From the NCBI GenBank assembly GCA_040143965.1, contig JASJQH010000049.1, positions 1-38,204 of the forward strand: 38,204 bases of DNA. Direction: 5' to 3'. Of the stretch, positions 1-14,122 are shown piece after piece; the first letter of the stretch is position 1; every line of letters begins with the position of its first letter. The position numbers and the translations under genes were made by a program. This stretch comes from Basidiobolus ranarum. Taxonomy: Eukaryota; Basidiobolomycota; Basidiobolomycetes; Basidiobolales. A model generated the notes under the pieces. It was given only the letters and a program-made list of their open reading frames with translations, was not told where the DNA came from and ran no database searches.

Positions 1-690
1 CAAAAGAAGCAATATGGTTAAGAAAACTCTTAACATATTTGAGTTATTCTCAAAATTCACCAACTACATTATTTCTAGATAATCAAAGTTGTATCAAATT
101 AGCTAAAAATCCCATGTTTCATAATAGAAGCAAACATATAGGTATTAAGCATCACTTCATTAGAGAGACTATAGAGAATAAGTTTATTGACTTAACTTAT
201 TGTGCTACAGAAGATATGATTGCTGATATATCAACCAAATCATTAGCTAGACAGAAATTTGAGAAATTTAGACCTTTATTAGGATTAGTTTATGTGACTA
301 TTTAGTTGAGGGAGAGTGTTGAAAATAGCATTGCCTAAACACCTATATAGTCATATATAGCTTAGTACTTAGTTATCTTATAATTTACTAAGATATTATC
401 AATTATTATCAATGGGAATTTACTTAAAATATTTCTGCCAACTTAGAAGTTCTCAGATATATAGATTTTTCAAACTTGTGCTAGAAGCCCAAAACTCTGC
501 ACACATGTTCCTGGGAGCTTCCTTAACATATTCTACATGTTAGTTTGCTTACATCTTGACAAAACTATAAATGTCAACTTTCTACTCAATAAATCAGTGG
601 GTGAAAACCACCAATTCCTCTAATTCTCCCAACCACTACCAACAGGCTCCCAAATACTTTAACAGCAATCACACAAAATGTTACTTTTCT
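1..690 (+). mobile_element. Copia (Ty1-type) LTR retrotransposon, 3' end (fossil)
   Basis: The first 300 bases encode the C-terminal RNase H end of a Ty1/copia polyprotein on the plus strand, with the family's typical TKH-like 'KHIGIKHHFIRE' and 'DMIADISTK' patches. A purine-rich stretch at about 303-317 follows, and then a 3' LTR starts with TGTTG at about 318 and runs to roughly 645-690. The LTR end is not sharp. The element continues out of the window on the left, so its overall integrity cannot be judged; the part visible is an open coding end plus one LTR. Its LTR is related to the inverted LTR at about 975-1345. Confidence 0.85.
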
Positions 691-739
691 TCTTAAAGTG
701 CCTTTGACTACAATAGGTAAATTTCCCACAACCAATTAA

Positions 740-1345
740 TGCATTTTCTTCATTCTTTTAGCTGAATCCTGTTTTACATAAATTTTCATCCAGGAGTGTG
801 CCAAATTTATAATTTAGTGTAGAGTTTTCAGTACTAGATTCTAGAGCCTTTACTAGTCTCTGAAACTTGTGTGGCAGACTATTCAAGACTATTGCTATGA
901 TAGGCTGATCAAAGGTAGGTACTCCAATGCATTCCATTTCTTCCACTAATATGTTGAAGTATTTGGCAGCATGCTAGAAGTGGCTAGGAGAGTGAAAGGA
1001 GTTGGTGGTTCTCACTTATTGATTTATTGAGTAGAGAGTTGACATTTATAGTCTTGTCAAGATTTAAGCAAACTAATGCATAAGATGTGCTGAGGAAGGT
1101 CCCAGCAACATATGTGCAAAGCTTCAGGCTTCTAGCACAAGTTTGAAAAATCTATATATCTGAGAACTTCTAAGCAGGTAAAAATATTCCAAGTGAATCA
1201 CAATTGAGAGTAATGGGTAATATCTTAGTGAACAACTTTGTTGATGTATAGACATATTATACAAAGGTTTGAATTACATATCTACTTCAATATATGGGAT
1301 CTTAACTACTAACCTAGTGAGAGTATTGTGTTAAGCATCTCAGCT
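740..1345 (-). mobile_element. Copia LTR retrotransposon, 5' end in reverse orientation (fossil)
   Basis: The reverse complement of about 975-1345 is clearly similar to the LTR at about 318-690, so this is a diverged LTR of the same family in the opposite orientation. Immediately downstream on the minus strand, 758-946 encodes a Copia Gag (UBN2-type) fragment. The order LTR then gag is that of a 5' end. The rest of the element is missing here, as it meets the plus-strand Copia end near 690-740. The LTR divergence suggests it is an older copy than a recent insertion. It is a broken remnant. Confidence 0.75.
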
Positions 1346-1715
1346 TTCATATAGCTTGCTGAATGTGTTTTTTACTGAAGATTTCTCCAGTCAAAAAGGA
1401 GCCATCAAATTTGATAATGAAAAGACTTTGTAAGGAATATTGTGACAAGCAAATTTATCACTTGTTGGCATTGCATGACCATCACCTAGATATTATACAC
1501 TTGGAGTCCATGGAAGGTAGTGTCTCAATTTGGATATGATAAACATTAGGGTGGTACTGGTGGCTAACAAAATGATTTGTAGATATATTTGGCTATGCAT
1601 GTGGTTTATGAATGCCGCACATGATCATGCTGACAAATGAAATTTCAACGTTGTCATGGTTATATTGAACTTGGGTTTATCAAGTGCAGAGAGCTGAGCA
1701 TAAGCTTGAAAGAAA
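1346..1715. other. Intergenic, no gene seen
   Basis: The stretch between the retrotransposon fossils and the GNAT-like gene is AT-rich and shows no convincing reading frame or RNA. It presumably carries the promoter of the gene starting at 1716. No clear TATA element stands out. Confidence 0.4.
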
Positions 1716-2902
1716 ATGGTGCAAACAAGCGATATGCCTTTGCTTCGGCTAAAGGGAGAGCTTCGACAGGTAGATGTAGAGAATGAGATAGAAGCAATTC
1801 ACGAATGGCTAAAAAAATATTCTCATCGTTTACCAATATTATTGGGTTTAGTAAGACGAGATATAGCTAAGCAGTCCAGACCAGTGTATTTCACTACCTT
1901 CAAAACCTTTGACCATCTTGAAAGAGAATTGGGTCTTGTGGTCAGAATAAGTAAACAAGTAAACTTTGTAGTCACTTCAGAGATAACTCTTAGACAAGCG
2001 CCTAGAACCGAAACTGGCTTTTTGTTGGCTGAGCATCAAAGGTTATTTGACGAGAGTGTGAAGTTATTGGAAAAGACTTTTGAAACTTTAAACTTAAAGG
2101 TGGGAGGTAAGTGTGGTCTCTTTGGTTAGTCGCCTTAGCTCTTTTGTATTGAAGGGATTTCTCTTGCAGAGGAGGTTTTTATCGGAGGTTTAGACTGTAT
2201 GTGGAAGCCCACCGTGTGGAAATATACCACTCCGATATTCGATACTCCCTGTAACCTGTACTCCCTCTCGTGGAAAAGTTTCCTTGAAAAGTATGGAAAC
2301 CTTAGTGACGATAATCTCAATTTTGACCGGGAGAAATATGAACTTGGTCAGGTCTTGAGCACTGACTTGGATTTGGTAAAAGGAGGAACTTTTGTTTTCG
2401 GTGGAATTATTATTAATCATTTGTATTGTTCTCTGTTGCTTTCTATTGCTGTAGGTACTTGAGCATAATAAAATCAAGTATGACCAAGAATATTTACTGA
2501 GCTGCCTCGAGTTCTCCCGGTGTTTGAGATCCAAGGAAACTGGTACTCTAGTTGCGTGGTCATTGACTCATGACAATTGTAGGTAACCGGAATGAACATC
2601 AGATCACTTTCAACCTCTAACTAGACCTCTCTTTGGCAGACTCTATCTCTTCTCTTCACGCACTCCCATCTACACGTCGACAGGGTCTGGCCACCGTAGT
2701 ATTAACTTCGTGGCTACATGGACTTTTGCAATATTATCGAGAGAACTTCGATCCTGATACAGTGTCCATAGAAAATAGAATATTTCATTCGACTATGGAA
2801 GTGTGGAATGAAGTTTCGGTTAATTTCTTTACTAGATATGGCTTTCAGCCACTTAGCATTGTCACCTGGACAATGGTTTCGGGGCGTGCATCCCAGGAGT
2901 AG
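1716..2902 (+). CDS. GNAT-superfamily acyltransferase, glycine N-acyltransferase-like (FR47 type)
   Basis: Four exons fit: 1716-2106, 2170-2375, 2455-2578 and 2640-2902, giving 327 residues with all phases matching. The introns are 61-79 nt with donors GTAAGT, GTAAAA and GTAGGT. The C-terminal third is a GNAT fold: 'GTLVAWSLTHDN', then 'SISSLHALPSTRRQGLA', whose R-R-Q-G-L-A is the acyl-CoA pyrophosphate-binding loop, then 'NFFTRYGFQPLS', the usual helix-strand after motif B. The N-terminal two thirds resemble the long N-terminal half of GLYAT-like proteins, which is only loosely conserved. The family transfers acyl groups from CoA to small amines; the substrate here cannot be told. There is no signal peptide or membrane segment. 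It converges on the SAM-domain gene, with stop codons about 170 nt apart. Confidence 0.8.
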
Positions 2903-3073
2903 TAGAATATTGATTAAAGACCAGCATATTAACTAATCTGTTTATTGTTTTGTTTAAGTACACTAGCAACGGCATTTGATGGATTCAGAATATATGTACA
3001 TGGTTTCTTTCTTTCAGTAGACAAGAAAGGAGGGTTTGTAGTATACAACAGGTTAACCTGAACCCACGATAGT

Positions 3074-4216
3074 TCATTTGGTATATTTGAATAAAAGCAA
3101 CGTGATGACCGCACCTATACCTACACCACTACCAAGAACCTGCCAAGACTTCCAATTATTCTCAACTTGCCATTTCTCCTTTTCCTCTTCAATATGGTGA
3201 ATTAACTGATTTCTCAACTCCACCATCTCAACCTTCCATTGATCCACACTGGCTTGCAGTAACACCCACTTTACTTTCTCTTTGTTGGCTTCTTTGCTCA
3301 TCTTATCCGCCAACATGGACATTTCTTTCTCTAGATTTTGAGTGAGAGACATTTGATGGCTATTCAACGTTTCGTCCAGATCCATCTGAAAGTTCACATT
3401 GTGATCCTGTAAGTTGAGTGTCAATTCCTGATGGAAACGTGTTTGTTGTTCGTACAAGCGAGCCTGAAAATCATGGATAAGAATTTGACGCTCTTCCTCG
3501 AGACGTCGGCGGAGTATACGATCGATTTCTTCGGAATTTAGTTCTTTTAGAGATGGAGGCAGTGTATGACTACGGGGTGTATGACTAGCAATTTTCTCAT
3601 TGAGCACCTGTTTGTCAAAGAATAGCTGATTTGGTGTTGGTGAAGTAACGTAAGATAGACCGCTCTCTTGTTTCTCGTAACTGCTTGGTTTGTCGCTCCT
3701 GAGCTGAGGTCTAGGGGATGGCGGGGATCCGTAAGGTATTGGCTCTTCATAAAGCACTGTGGTATCGGGTTCCGATGGACTAGAAACGGAGCCTCGATCA
3801 GAGATCATATCCGAAGGTTCAGTGGAAGGCACAGTTTGAGATCTATTTTTCGCAGTAACTAGAAGGAAGTGTTAGTGAAAATAGATTAAATGCAAATGAC
3901 AGTTAATAAGTTTACCTCTTCGTTTTTTCTCTATCTCAAGAGCATCAATTAAGGTACGACTCCATCTTGGATTGATTGAGGTCATCTTGAAATCGTCCAA
4001 TTTAAGTTTGACAAATTTTTTCCCATCTGTATGATTTTTACTAAGAAATTCGTTGATTTGCTTGGCGCCATCCGGGGGTAATAATGAGACGCCGTTAACA
4101 AAATGTCGGATATCTTTGGCAGACCATTTCACCATCGGTGCTGGGCAGGTCGGCCACTTTCCCTCGGTTATGCTGGGGTTGTGGGCCTCGTCTCGATACG
4201 TTGTGGTTTTTATCAT
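3074..4216 (-). CDS. SAM-domain, coiled-coil, tail-anchored membrane protein
   Basis: Two exons, 4216-3916 and 3858-3074, join in phase for 361 residues; the 57-nt intron has donor GTAAAC and acceptor TCTAG. Residues about 28-97 form a sterile-alpha-motif-like domain ('VKWSAKDIRHFVNGV', then 'FVKLKLDDFKMT'). A Ser/Pro-rich linker follows (about 105-205). A long Glu/Lys/Gln-rich coiled coil spans about 207-335. The last 20 or so residues are a hydrophobic segment, 'GSGVGIGAVITLLLF', ending in KYTK, typical of a tail anchor inserted into the ER or mitochondrial outer membrane. The layout suggests an oligomerising membrane scaffold or tether, but I do not recognise a named orthologue. A TATA-like element lies just upstream at 4253-4262. 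Confidence 0.8.
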
Positions 4217-4252
4217 TGGGGATGGGGGTGTTGAAGTGTGTTGGGAAGGGGC

Positions 4253-4262
4253 TCTTTATATA
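4253..4262 (-). promoter_or_regulatory. TATA box of the SAM-domain gene
   Basis: On the minus strand the sequence TATATAAAG lies about 37-46 nt upstream of the start codon at 4216. This implies a very short 5' leader. Confidence 0.5.
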
Positions 4263-4591
4263 CAGACTCTGCGCAGTCGAAACAATGATGTGGTGGGAAG
4301 TGAAGTGTAAGGCGTATGCTATGACGGTGAGTTTGTTCGATCCATGGACATTTGATGGCTTATGTAGTTCAATTCACCTTACGGGTCTGCAATCGGGTAT
4401 TGAATCGCCTGCACTGCATAAAATGAAGTCACTTCCTGATTGGCCTAGACTCGGGTGCACATTAATTGGAATGTCTGGATTCTCTAAGTGCTAGTTCATG
4501 ATCGTGATAGCAGGTGATACAAGCAGTCGTATTTGGGCTGCACACGGGTCTCGCTCTAAAACATTACTTGGATGTCTCAGTGGATACCTAC

Positions 4592-4675
4592 AAGCCTAGA
4601 CTTACTTTGTTACTCTAATTACTCCACAAGCTAAGACTTACTTTGTTACTCTAATTACTCCACAAGCTAAGACTA
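4592..4675. repeat. 36-bp direct tandem repeat, two full copies plus a partial
   Basis: Units begin at 4592, 4628 and 4664 (36-bp spacing), each opening with AAGC[C/T][T/A]AGACT. The first two are almost identical over their whole length and the third breaks off after about 12 bases. They lie upstream of the small gene at 5002, in otherwise featureless intergenic DNA. Confidence 0.85.
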
Positions 4676-4700
4676 AACTACAATCCTAACTTGCTTCTCT

Positions 4701-4810
4701 AGGCGATATATAAACCACAGCGGACTTGTTAAGCTTAACGTTTGACTAGGCTATATATAAATCACTGCGGACTTGTTAACTAAGCGATATATAAACCACA
4801 ACCGCTAGTC
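4701..4810. repeat. Three diverged direct repeats with a GATATATAAAYCAC core
   Basis: Copies start at about 4701, 4748 and 4782. The shared core is AGGCGATATATAAACCACA, and the first two continue with GCGGACTTGTTAA. Spacing is uneven (47 and 34 bp). Each copy contains a TATATAAA string, so they could also act as weak TATA elements for the gene at 5002, although the nearest is about 190 bp upstream. Confidence 0.75.
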
Positions 4811-5001
4811 TAACTAGCTCATAGTGAGGTTTCAAGTCAGAGTTTGACAGTTTTGTGGCGCTTCCAACCAAAAAGAAACACTCAAACTAATTACGGTGTT
4901 TCAGGTGTGCCACACAAACTGAGAAACAGTACATAAAATATCGGATCGTATCGTTGAGGAAATCCACTTTCCTTTCGTTAACACCTCCTATTAGCGTGAT
5001 C

Positions 5002-5469
5002 ATGATTAAGGCTACACAAATCCATTATGAACATCATCACTTCAAATCTCTCGATTCAGTTCGTGTGCCTAAAACCCATTTATTTAGCAACGCCGAACTC
5101 GAAGCATTTGGGTTGGCAACGGAATTTACCAGTATAGATACGCTACACACCCCTGCTACTCCTGAAAAGGCTGTCCTCCTTGAACGGATTCTGCCACCAG
5201 AGCACTTTGGCCAATCGATAACTGAGGTGGCATCGGATTTGCCTCTACCAGAGAAGTCTCTTTGTTACTTCTCCATCAACAAAGATAGTCGTACACTCAT
5301 CTGGCCGTTGGATAGTGTTATCAGGGAAACGAACCTTGAGGATGCAAGAAGGAAGATGAGAATGGTCCCCAGTTTTGAGCACATGTTGGTTAACGGGTTC
5401 GTTAGTGAAAATGGTCAACGGGAGATGACTGTCACGTTTTCCATTACTCCGCCCATTGTTAGGTCCTGA
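5002..5469 (+). CDS. Unrecognised small protein A, shares C-terminal motif with protein B
   Basis: A single open frame of 155 residues from the ATG at 5002. In-frame codons upstream to 4954 exist but begin with TTG, and a TATA-like ACATAAAATA near 4930 fits an ATG at 5002. There is no signal peptide, membrane segment or domain I recognise. The N-terminal third is His-rich ('IHYEHHHF'). The last 35 or so residues, containing 'MLVNGF', 'REMTVTFSITPP' and a final Arg-Ser, match the C-terminal end of the small gene at 6462-6803, which has 'MIENGF' and 'REPTVRFSLTP'. That similarity is the best evidence the frame is real. An upstream exon cannot be excluded. Function unknown. Confidence 0.6.
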   Translation: MIKATQIHYEHHHFKSLDSVRVPKTHLFSNAELEAFGLATEFTSIDTLHTPATPEKAVLLERILPPEHFGQSITEVASDLPLPEKSLCYFSINKDSRTLIWPLDSVIRETNLEDARRKMRMVPSFEHMLVNGFVSENGQREMTVTFSITPPIVRS

Positions 5470-6461
5470 CACCTGGGCTCATCTTTAATAATAGTATACG
5501 ACTCTGCTTTAACCGTTAACCCTATGCATTGCTAGACAGAAAAAATATCTAGATTTCATTCAATAAATGAGTATATTAATGAACTAATTTAGCCGCAAAT
5601 GCGAGATTTCTTGATTCGGTTGTCGGTGGCACTAAATTTTTCTATTTCAGTTTATATTCTCTATGCTATATATCTCTCACTTGTATGTGCTTCCACAAGT
5701 ATCATGTATGTTAGAGCTTTGCGATGTACCGAGCACTTAGCTACCAATTGTCACTTTTCCAGTGACGATGGAGGGTAGAAAGGTAAAGGTGTTGCTTCTT
5801 CTGTAAGCTATGAGTTATGGCTACGTTTCTGAGGTGATTTCAACGCCTACAGTTAATATGGATGGTCTAATACATTATTGGAATATACTTAGGGTTAGTA
5901 AGCCAAGTCTACCCCATATTAATACTTACTAACACCTCTCGTCAATGTAAAGTCAAGGTTCAGCATTCCAGAGACCATCTATTTAAGAAATTCTTCATCA
6001 GCTAAAACGCCATACATCACCGATCCAACTTCAATTGCCCGGTAAAAGCACTTTCCTTCTTCACTTTATGATAATTCCAGATCACTTGAAAGTACCGCAA
6101 ATCAACACTCGAATAAGTATCGGAAAAATGAGGATCTAGATGATCTATCTTACCAGTGTCGATAGTGAGGTCATCTTGCATTTTTCAAAGCAATCCACAT
6201 TCCCCGGTGGGTTTCGGCACTAGATACTCCGCATGTTTGTTGGCTATAATGGCTGTGGGTGCTCTATGGTTATAATGGCTGTTTATTGATTCGTTATGGA
6301 ACAAGACTGAACATTCTATATAGGAAGTGGATAAATATTTGCAACATGAAAATTTTACATCTAAGAAGAACATAGTGAGTATACAACAAAATAGTGAAAA
6401 GTGTAGACAATCTTTGTAAATACAGTGGTTCAGAACTCCAACCATTCAGCTCAGCTCAGCT
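5470..6461. other. Intergenic between small genes A and B, possible decayed coding bits
   Basis: This kilobase between the two convergent small genes holds no gene I can support. On the minus strand a 54-codon open stretch (ATG at 6181 to about 6017) has protein-like composition ('SSVDLRYFQVIWNYHKVKKE') but no recognisable homologue, and coding-like sequence seems to continue beyond it in another frame. It may be a relic. Confidence 0.35.
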
Positions 6462-6803
6462 TCAACTATCAGTGTAGTCTCGTGCTAAGATAGGAGTCAA
6501 TGAGAACCGGACAGTAGGCTCACGATATCCAGTCTTCACATCAACCAAAAATCCATTCTCTATCATATCATCGAAGTCATAGACTGATTTGAGTTTCTTC
6601 AAGGCCAGGAGCAGCTCATTAGTCCCTCTACGTTCCAACTCTTCCTGCTCCCGAGCACGTCTCTCGGCGCGAAGATTTTTGAACGTTGCTTTATGGGCTA
6701 GCTTACGTAGATGCGTAGTAAAACTAGTTGTGGAGGAGTTGTTACGCAAAGTTGGTGCTGGAACTAACGCTGAGGTATGGGCTGGTGATGAGGATGGAAA
6801 CAT
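6462..6803 (-). CDS. Unrecognised small protein B, shares C-terminal motif with protein A
   Basis: A single open frame of 113 residues from the ATG at 6803. In-frame codons further upstream start with TTG, and a TTATAA element at 6891-6896 on the minus strand suits this start. The N-terminus is Ser/Thr/Pro-rich and low in complexity. A strongly charged helix follows ('NLRAERRAREQEELERRG'), and the C-terminal 40 residues ('FDDMIENGFLV', then 'REPTVRFSLTPILAR') align with the end of protein A, with matching NGF, RE, TV, FS, TP and Arg positions. No domain is recognised. The two genes converge, about 1 kb apart, so they could be a diverged local duplication. Function unknown. Confidence 0.55.
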   Translation of the reverse strand: MFPSSSPAHTSALVPAPTLRNNSSTTSFTTHLRKLAHKATFKNLRAERRAREQEELERRGTNELLLALKKLKSVYDFDDMIENGFLVDVKTGYREPTVRFSLTPILARDYTDS

Positions 6804-6890
6804 AGCTGCGACGACCAAAGCTACTATATACAAGAATTATAGAAAGAAAGTTTAAGTGCGTATTGTACCAACTTGTTCCGAGTCAGTTAC

Positions 6891-6896
6891 TTATAA
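6891..6896 (-). promoter_or_regulatory. TATA-like element of small gene B
   Basis: TTATAA on the minus strand lies about 90 nt upstream of the ATG at 6803. It supports that ATG over any upstream non-ATG extension. Confidence 0.3.
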
Positions 6897-6903
6897 GGAG
6901 GAC

Positions 6904-7480
6904 CGGCCCCCATCAGCAGGCAAAACAATGGAGAGGATAGATATGATCACACAGGTTGTCAACAAGTAATTAATAACGTGGCTGAGTGAATCGTGTGTTT
7001 ACTAGGCTACACAAGTTCTAGTCAAAGTTCTTAGTCGGCAGATTTCATTAACATCAATAGCCATTTAAGATACTTTTAATGGTGATGATGAGAATAACAT
7101 ATGTGGTGGAACATCAAATAGATGAGTTTCATAGCTCCAACAAGAATATCGCCCTAATCCTGCTGCATCAGGTGTGCTCCAGGTACAACTGGTGGGTGTC
7201 GTTAGGTGAGAAAAAAATTCATGTCTAGGCATTATTGTTATAACAATGGAGCTTTAATTGGCTTAAGGTTTTGCATAAAGTTACCAAGCGTTGATGTTGC
7301 CTAGAGTCACTAGCATGATGGTTTTTATTAAAATCAATGTTGTCAAGGGCAGATCCTTTTCTAGTGGTTCGTCATCAACATCACAAATACAGACAAATAA
7401 CCTCCACTTTACCAGAAATGGTGCAAGTGTTATCCGTAGCTGGTGGGGCGTCTTCTGGAATCATCTAGACTTGGATGTGA
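6904..7480. other. Intergenic, nothing recognised
   Basis: Low-coding sequence upstream of small gene B. I see no gene, RNA or clear repeat. A plus-strand open frame at 7291-7500 has no protein-like conservation I can recognise. Confidence 0.35.
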
Positions 7481-8400
7481 AGGGGCATTTAGCTGAGTGA
7501 CGACCACTGCTTTGAGTAAGATGTCTCCGATAGTCTTTTCTGAGGCCACTTTAGCGTTGATGAAGAGAATGCCTCGAAACCATGTGCTATGCAATGACCC
7601 TGAGCGTGCTGAACTCCTTTGTTTCCGCCGTCAAACTGTAAGTGATTAATCCATGCAGAGTTCACATTCTACCCCACCTTTGACATGCATCTGATGGGTA
7701 GGTGGAAGCTGGGGAGCACCATTTATACCATTCTCCTTTGAAGTGATTACCTCGATTTACTAAGCATTTAGCATTAATGCAGATTTTGGTTCGAACGTGT
7801 TGGAGTTGTTTAAATCAATATGGTCGGCATATAGTCACCCTCAACAACTGGCACAAACAAAGGCTGGATCAGCTTATTTATCAGTTGTATATGAACTTCC
7901 AGTATGAAACACTCTTGAAAGTCAACGTTGTTTAATCATTTTACAAGTAGAAAGAGGGCTGGGTTCTCATTGAAAACAACATCCCATCCATATGCTAAAG
8001 CGCCCATAAGGTAGTTATTGAATAATGTAGAATAAACAAATCAATATAAATTTCATAATAAGCCATCAAAACGGGGGGTATTGCTTCAATAAATCCGACC
8101 AAATCATCTCTGAATGTACTAGCAGTAAACTCTCTTGTTTCTAAACTAAGCTACACTGTCCTCTCTTGATTTTTATTGGTTTTTAATTTATTATATTTCA
8201 TAATCAACAGGAAACACTCGACGATATCCTTCTCTCTTTGGTAACACCTACTACACTGCAAGGGTTTCTTAACCATTAGTTCTTTCTTCAAATATTTCCA
8301 CGCTGATTTGGAAGTTGATTTCCTATCTACCCTTTTCGTTTTCAGCATCTTCAGCTTTACTATTGGAGATCTGTAGGAGGAATTCCTTTCAGTGTTTCAC
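7480..8400 (-). pseudogene. Decayed protein-coding relic of unknown origin
   Basis: On the minus strand, stretches with protein-like composition follow one another from about 8400 down to 7480, broken at a few places. The first is Lys/Arg-rich and contains a paired-Cys patch ('LQCSRCYQREK'). Later stretches contain 'TFRDDLVGFIEAIPPVL' and 'GWDVVFNENPALFLLVK', and near 7550 'NAKVASEKTIGDILLKAV'. I cannot assign a family: a mobile-element protein or a dead host gene are both possible. Stops and changes of frame between the stretches make it unlikely to be expressed as one product, unless unrecognised introns explain some of them. Confidence 0.35.
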
Positions 8401-8618
8401 CTTGGGTGATTTTCTTTTCAAACGACTATAAGAACTATCTTCAAGTCCTTCGTACTTGGAACGTGGGTGTTTTTTTTACATATCGATGTGCATGACCTGG
8501 TATATTTCACTTATCAAGTCGCAGAATCACTTCCCCTTCAAACTGAAAACCTAACTTGATAATAGCTTTAGTTGCTTAGATTCTACTTGCTCTTAGACAC
8601 TTGAGTAACCTACGTAAT
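8401..8618. other. Promoter region of yak1
   Basis: Short intergenic stretch ahead of the yak1 start codon. Pyrimidine-rich runs occur (for example TTTTTTTT near 8470) but no clear TATA box. Confidence 0.3.
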
Positions 8619-13838
<5,220 letters not shown>

Positions 13839-14122
13839 CTATCCTTTCACTATGTTAATGGAGAAGGTATTTTCTTCCTTTTACAATAGAAATATTAAAG
13901 ATGTTTAAAAGTCACTCAATTGTTAAATGAAAATCTATTCCTATACTATCTAAACTACCTGGTTTTGAGGAGAAAGGGATGAAGGGAGTGCAAATGAAAG
14001 TTAAAGGTAAATTAGATGAAGTTAAGCAAGTTTAAAGAAAATCGGAATTCAGTAAGCAAATAGTATATTATATATAACTCGTCTTGTTTCGTTTCGTTTC
14101 CTTTCCTTTCATCACGTACTCT

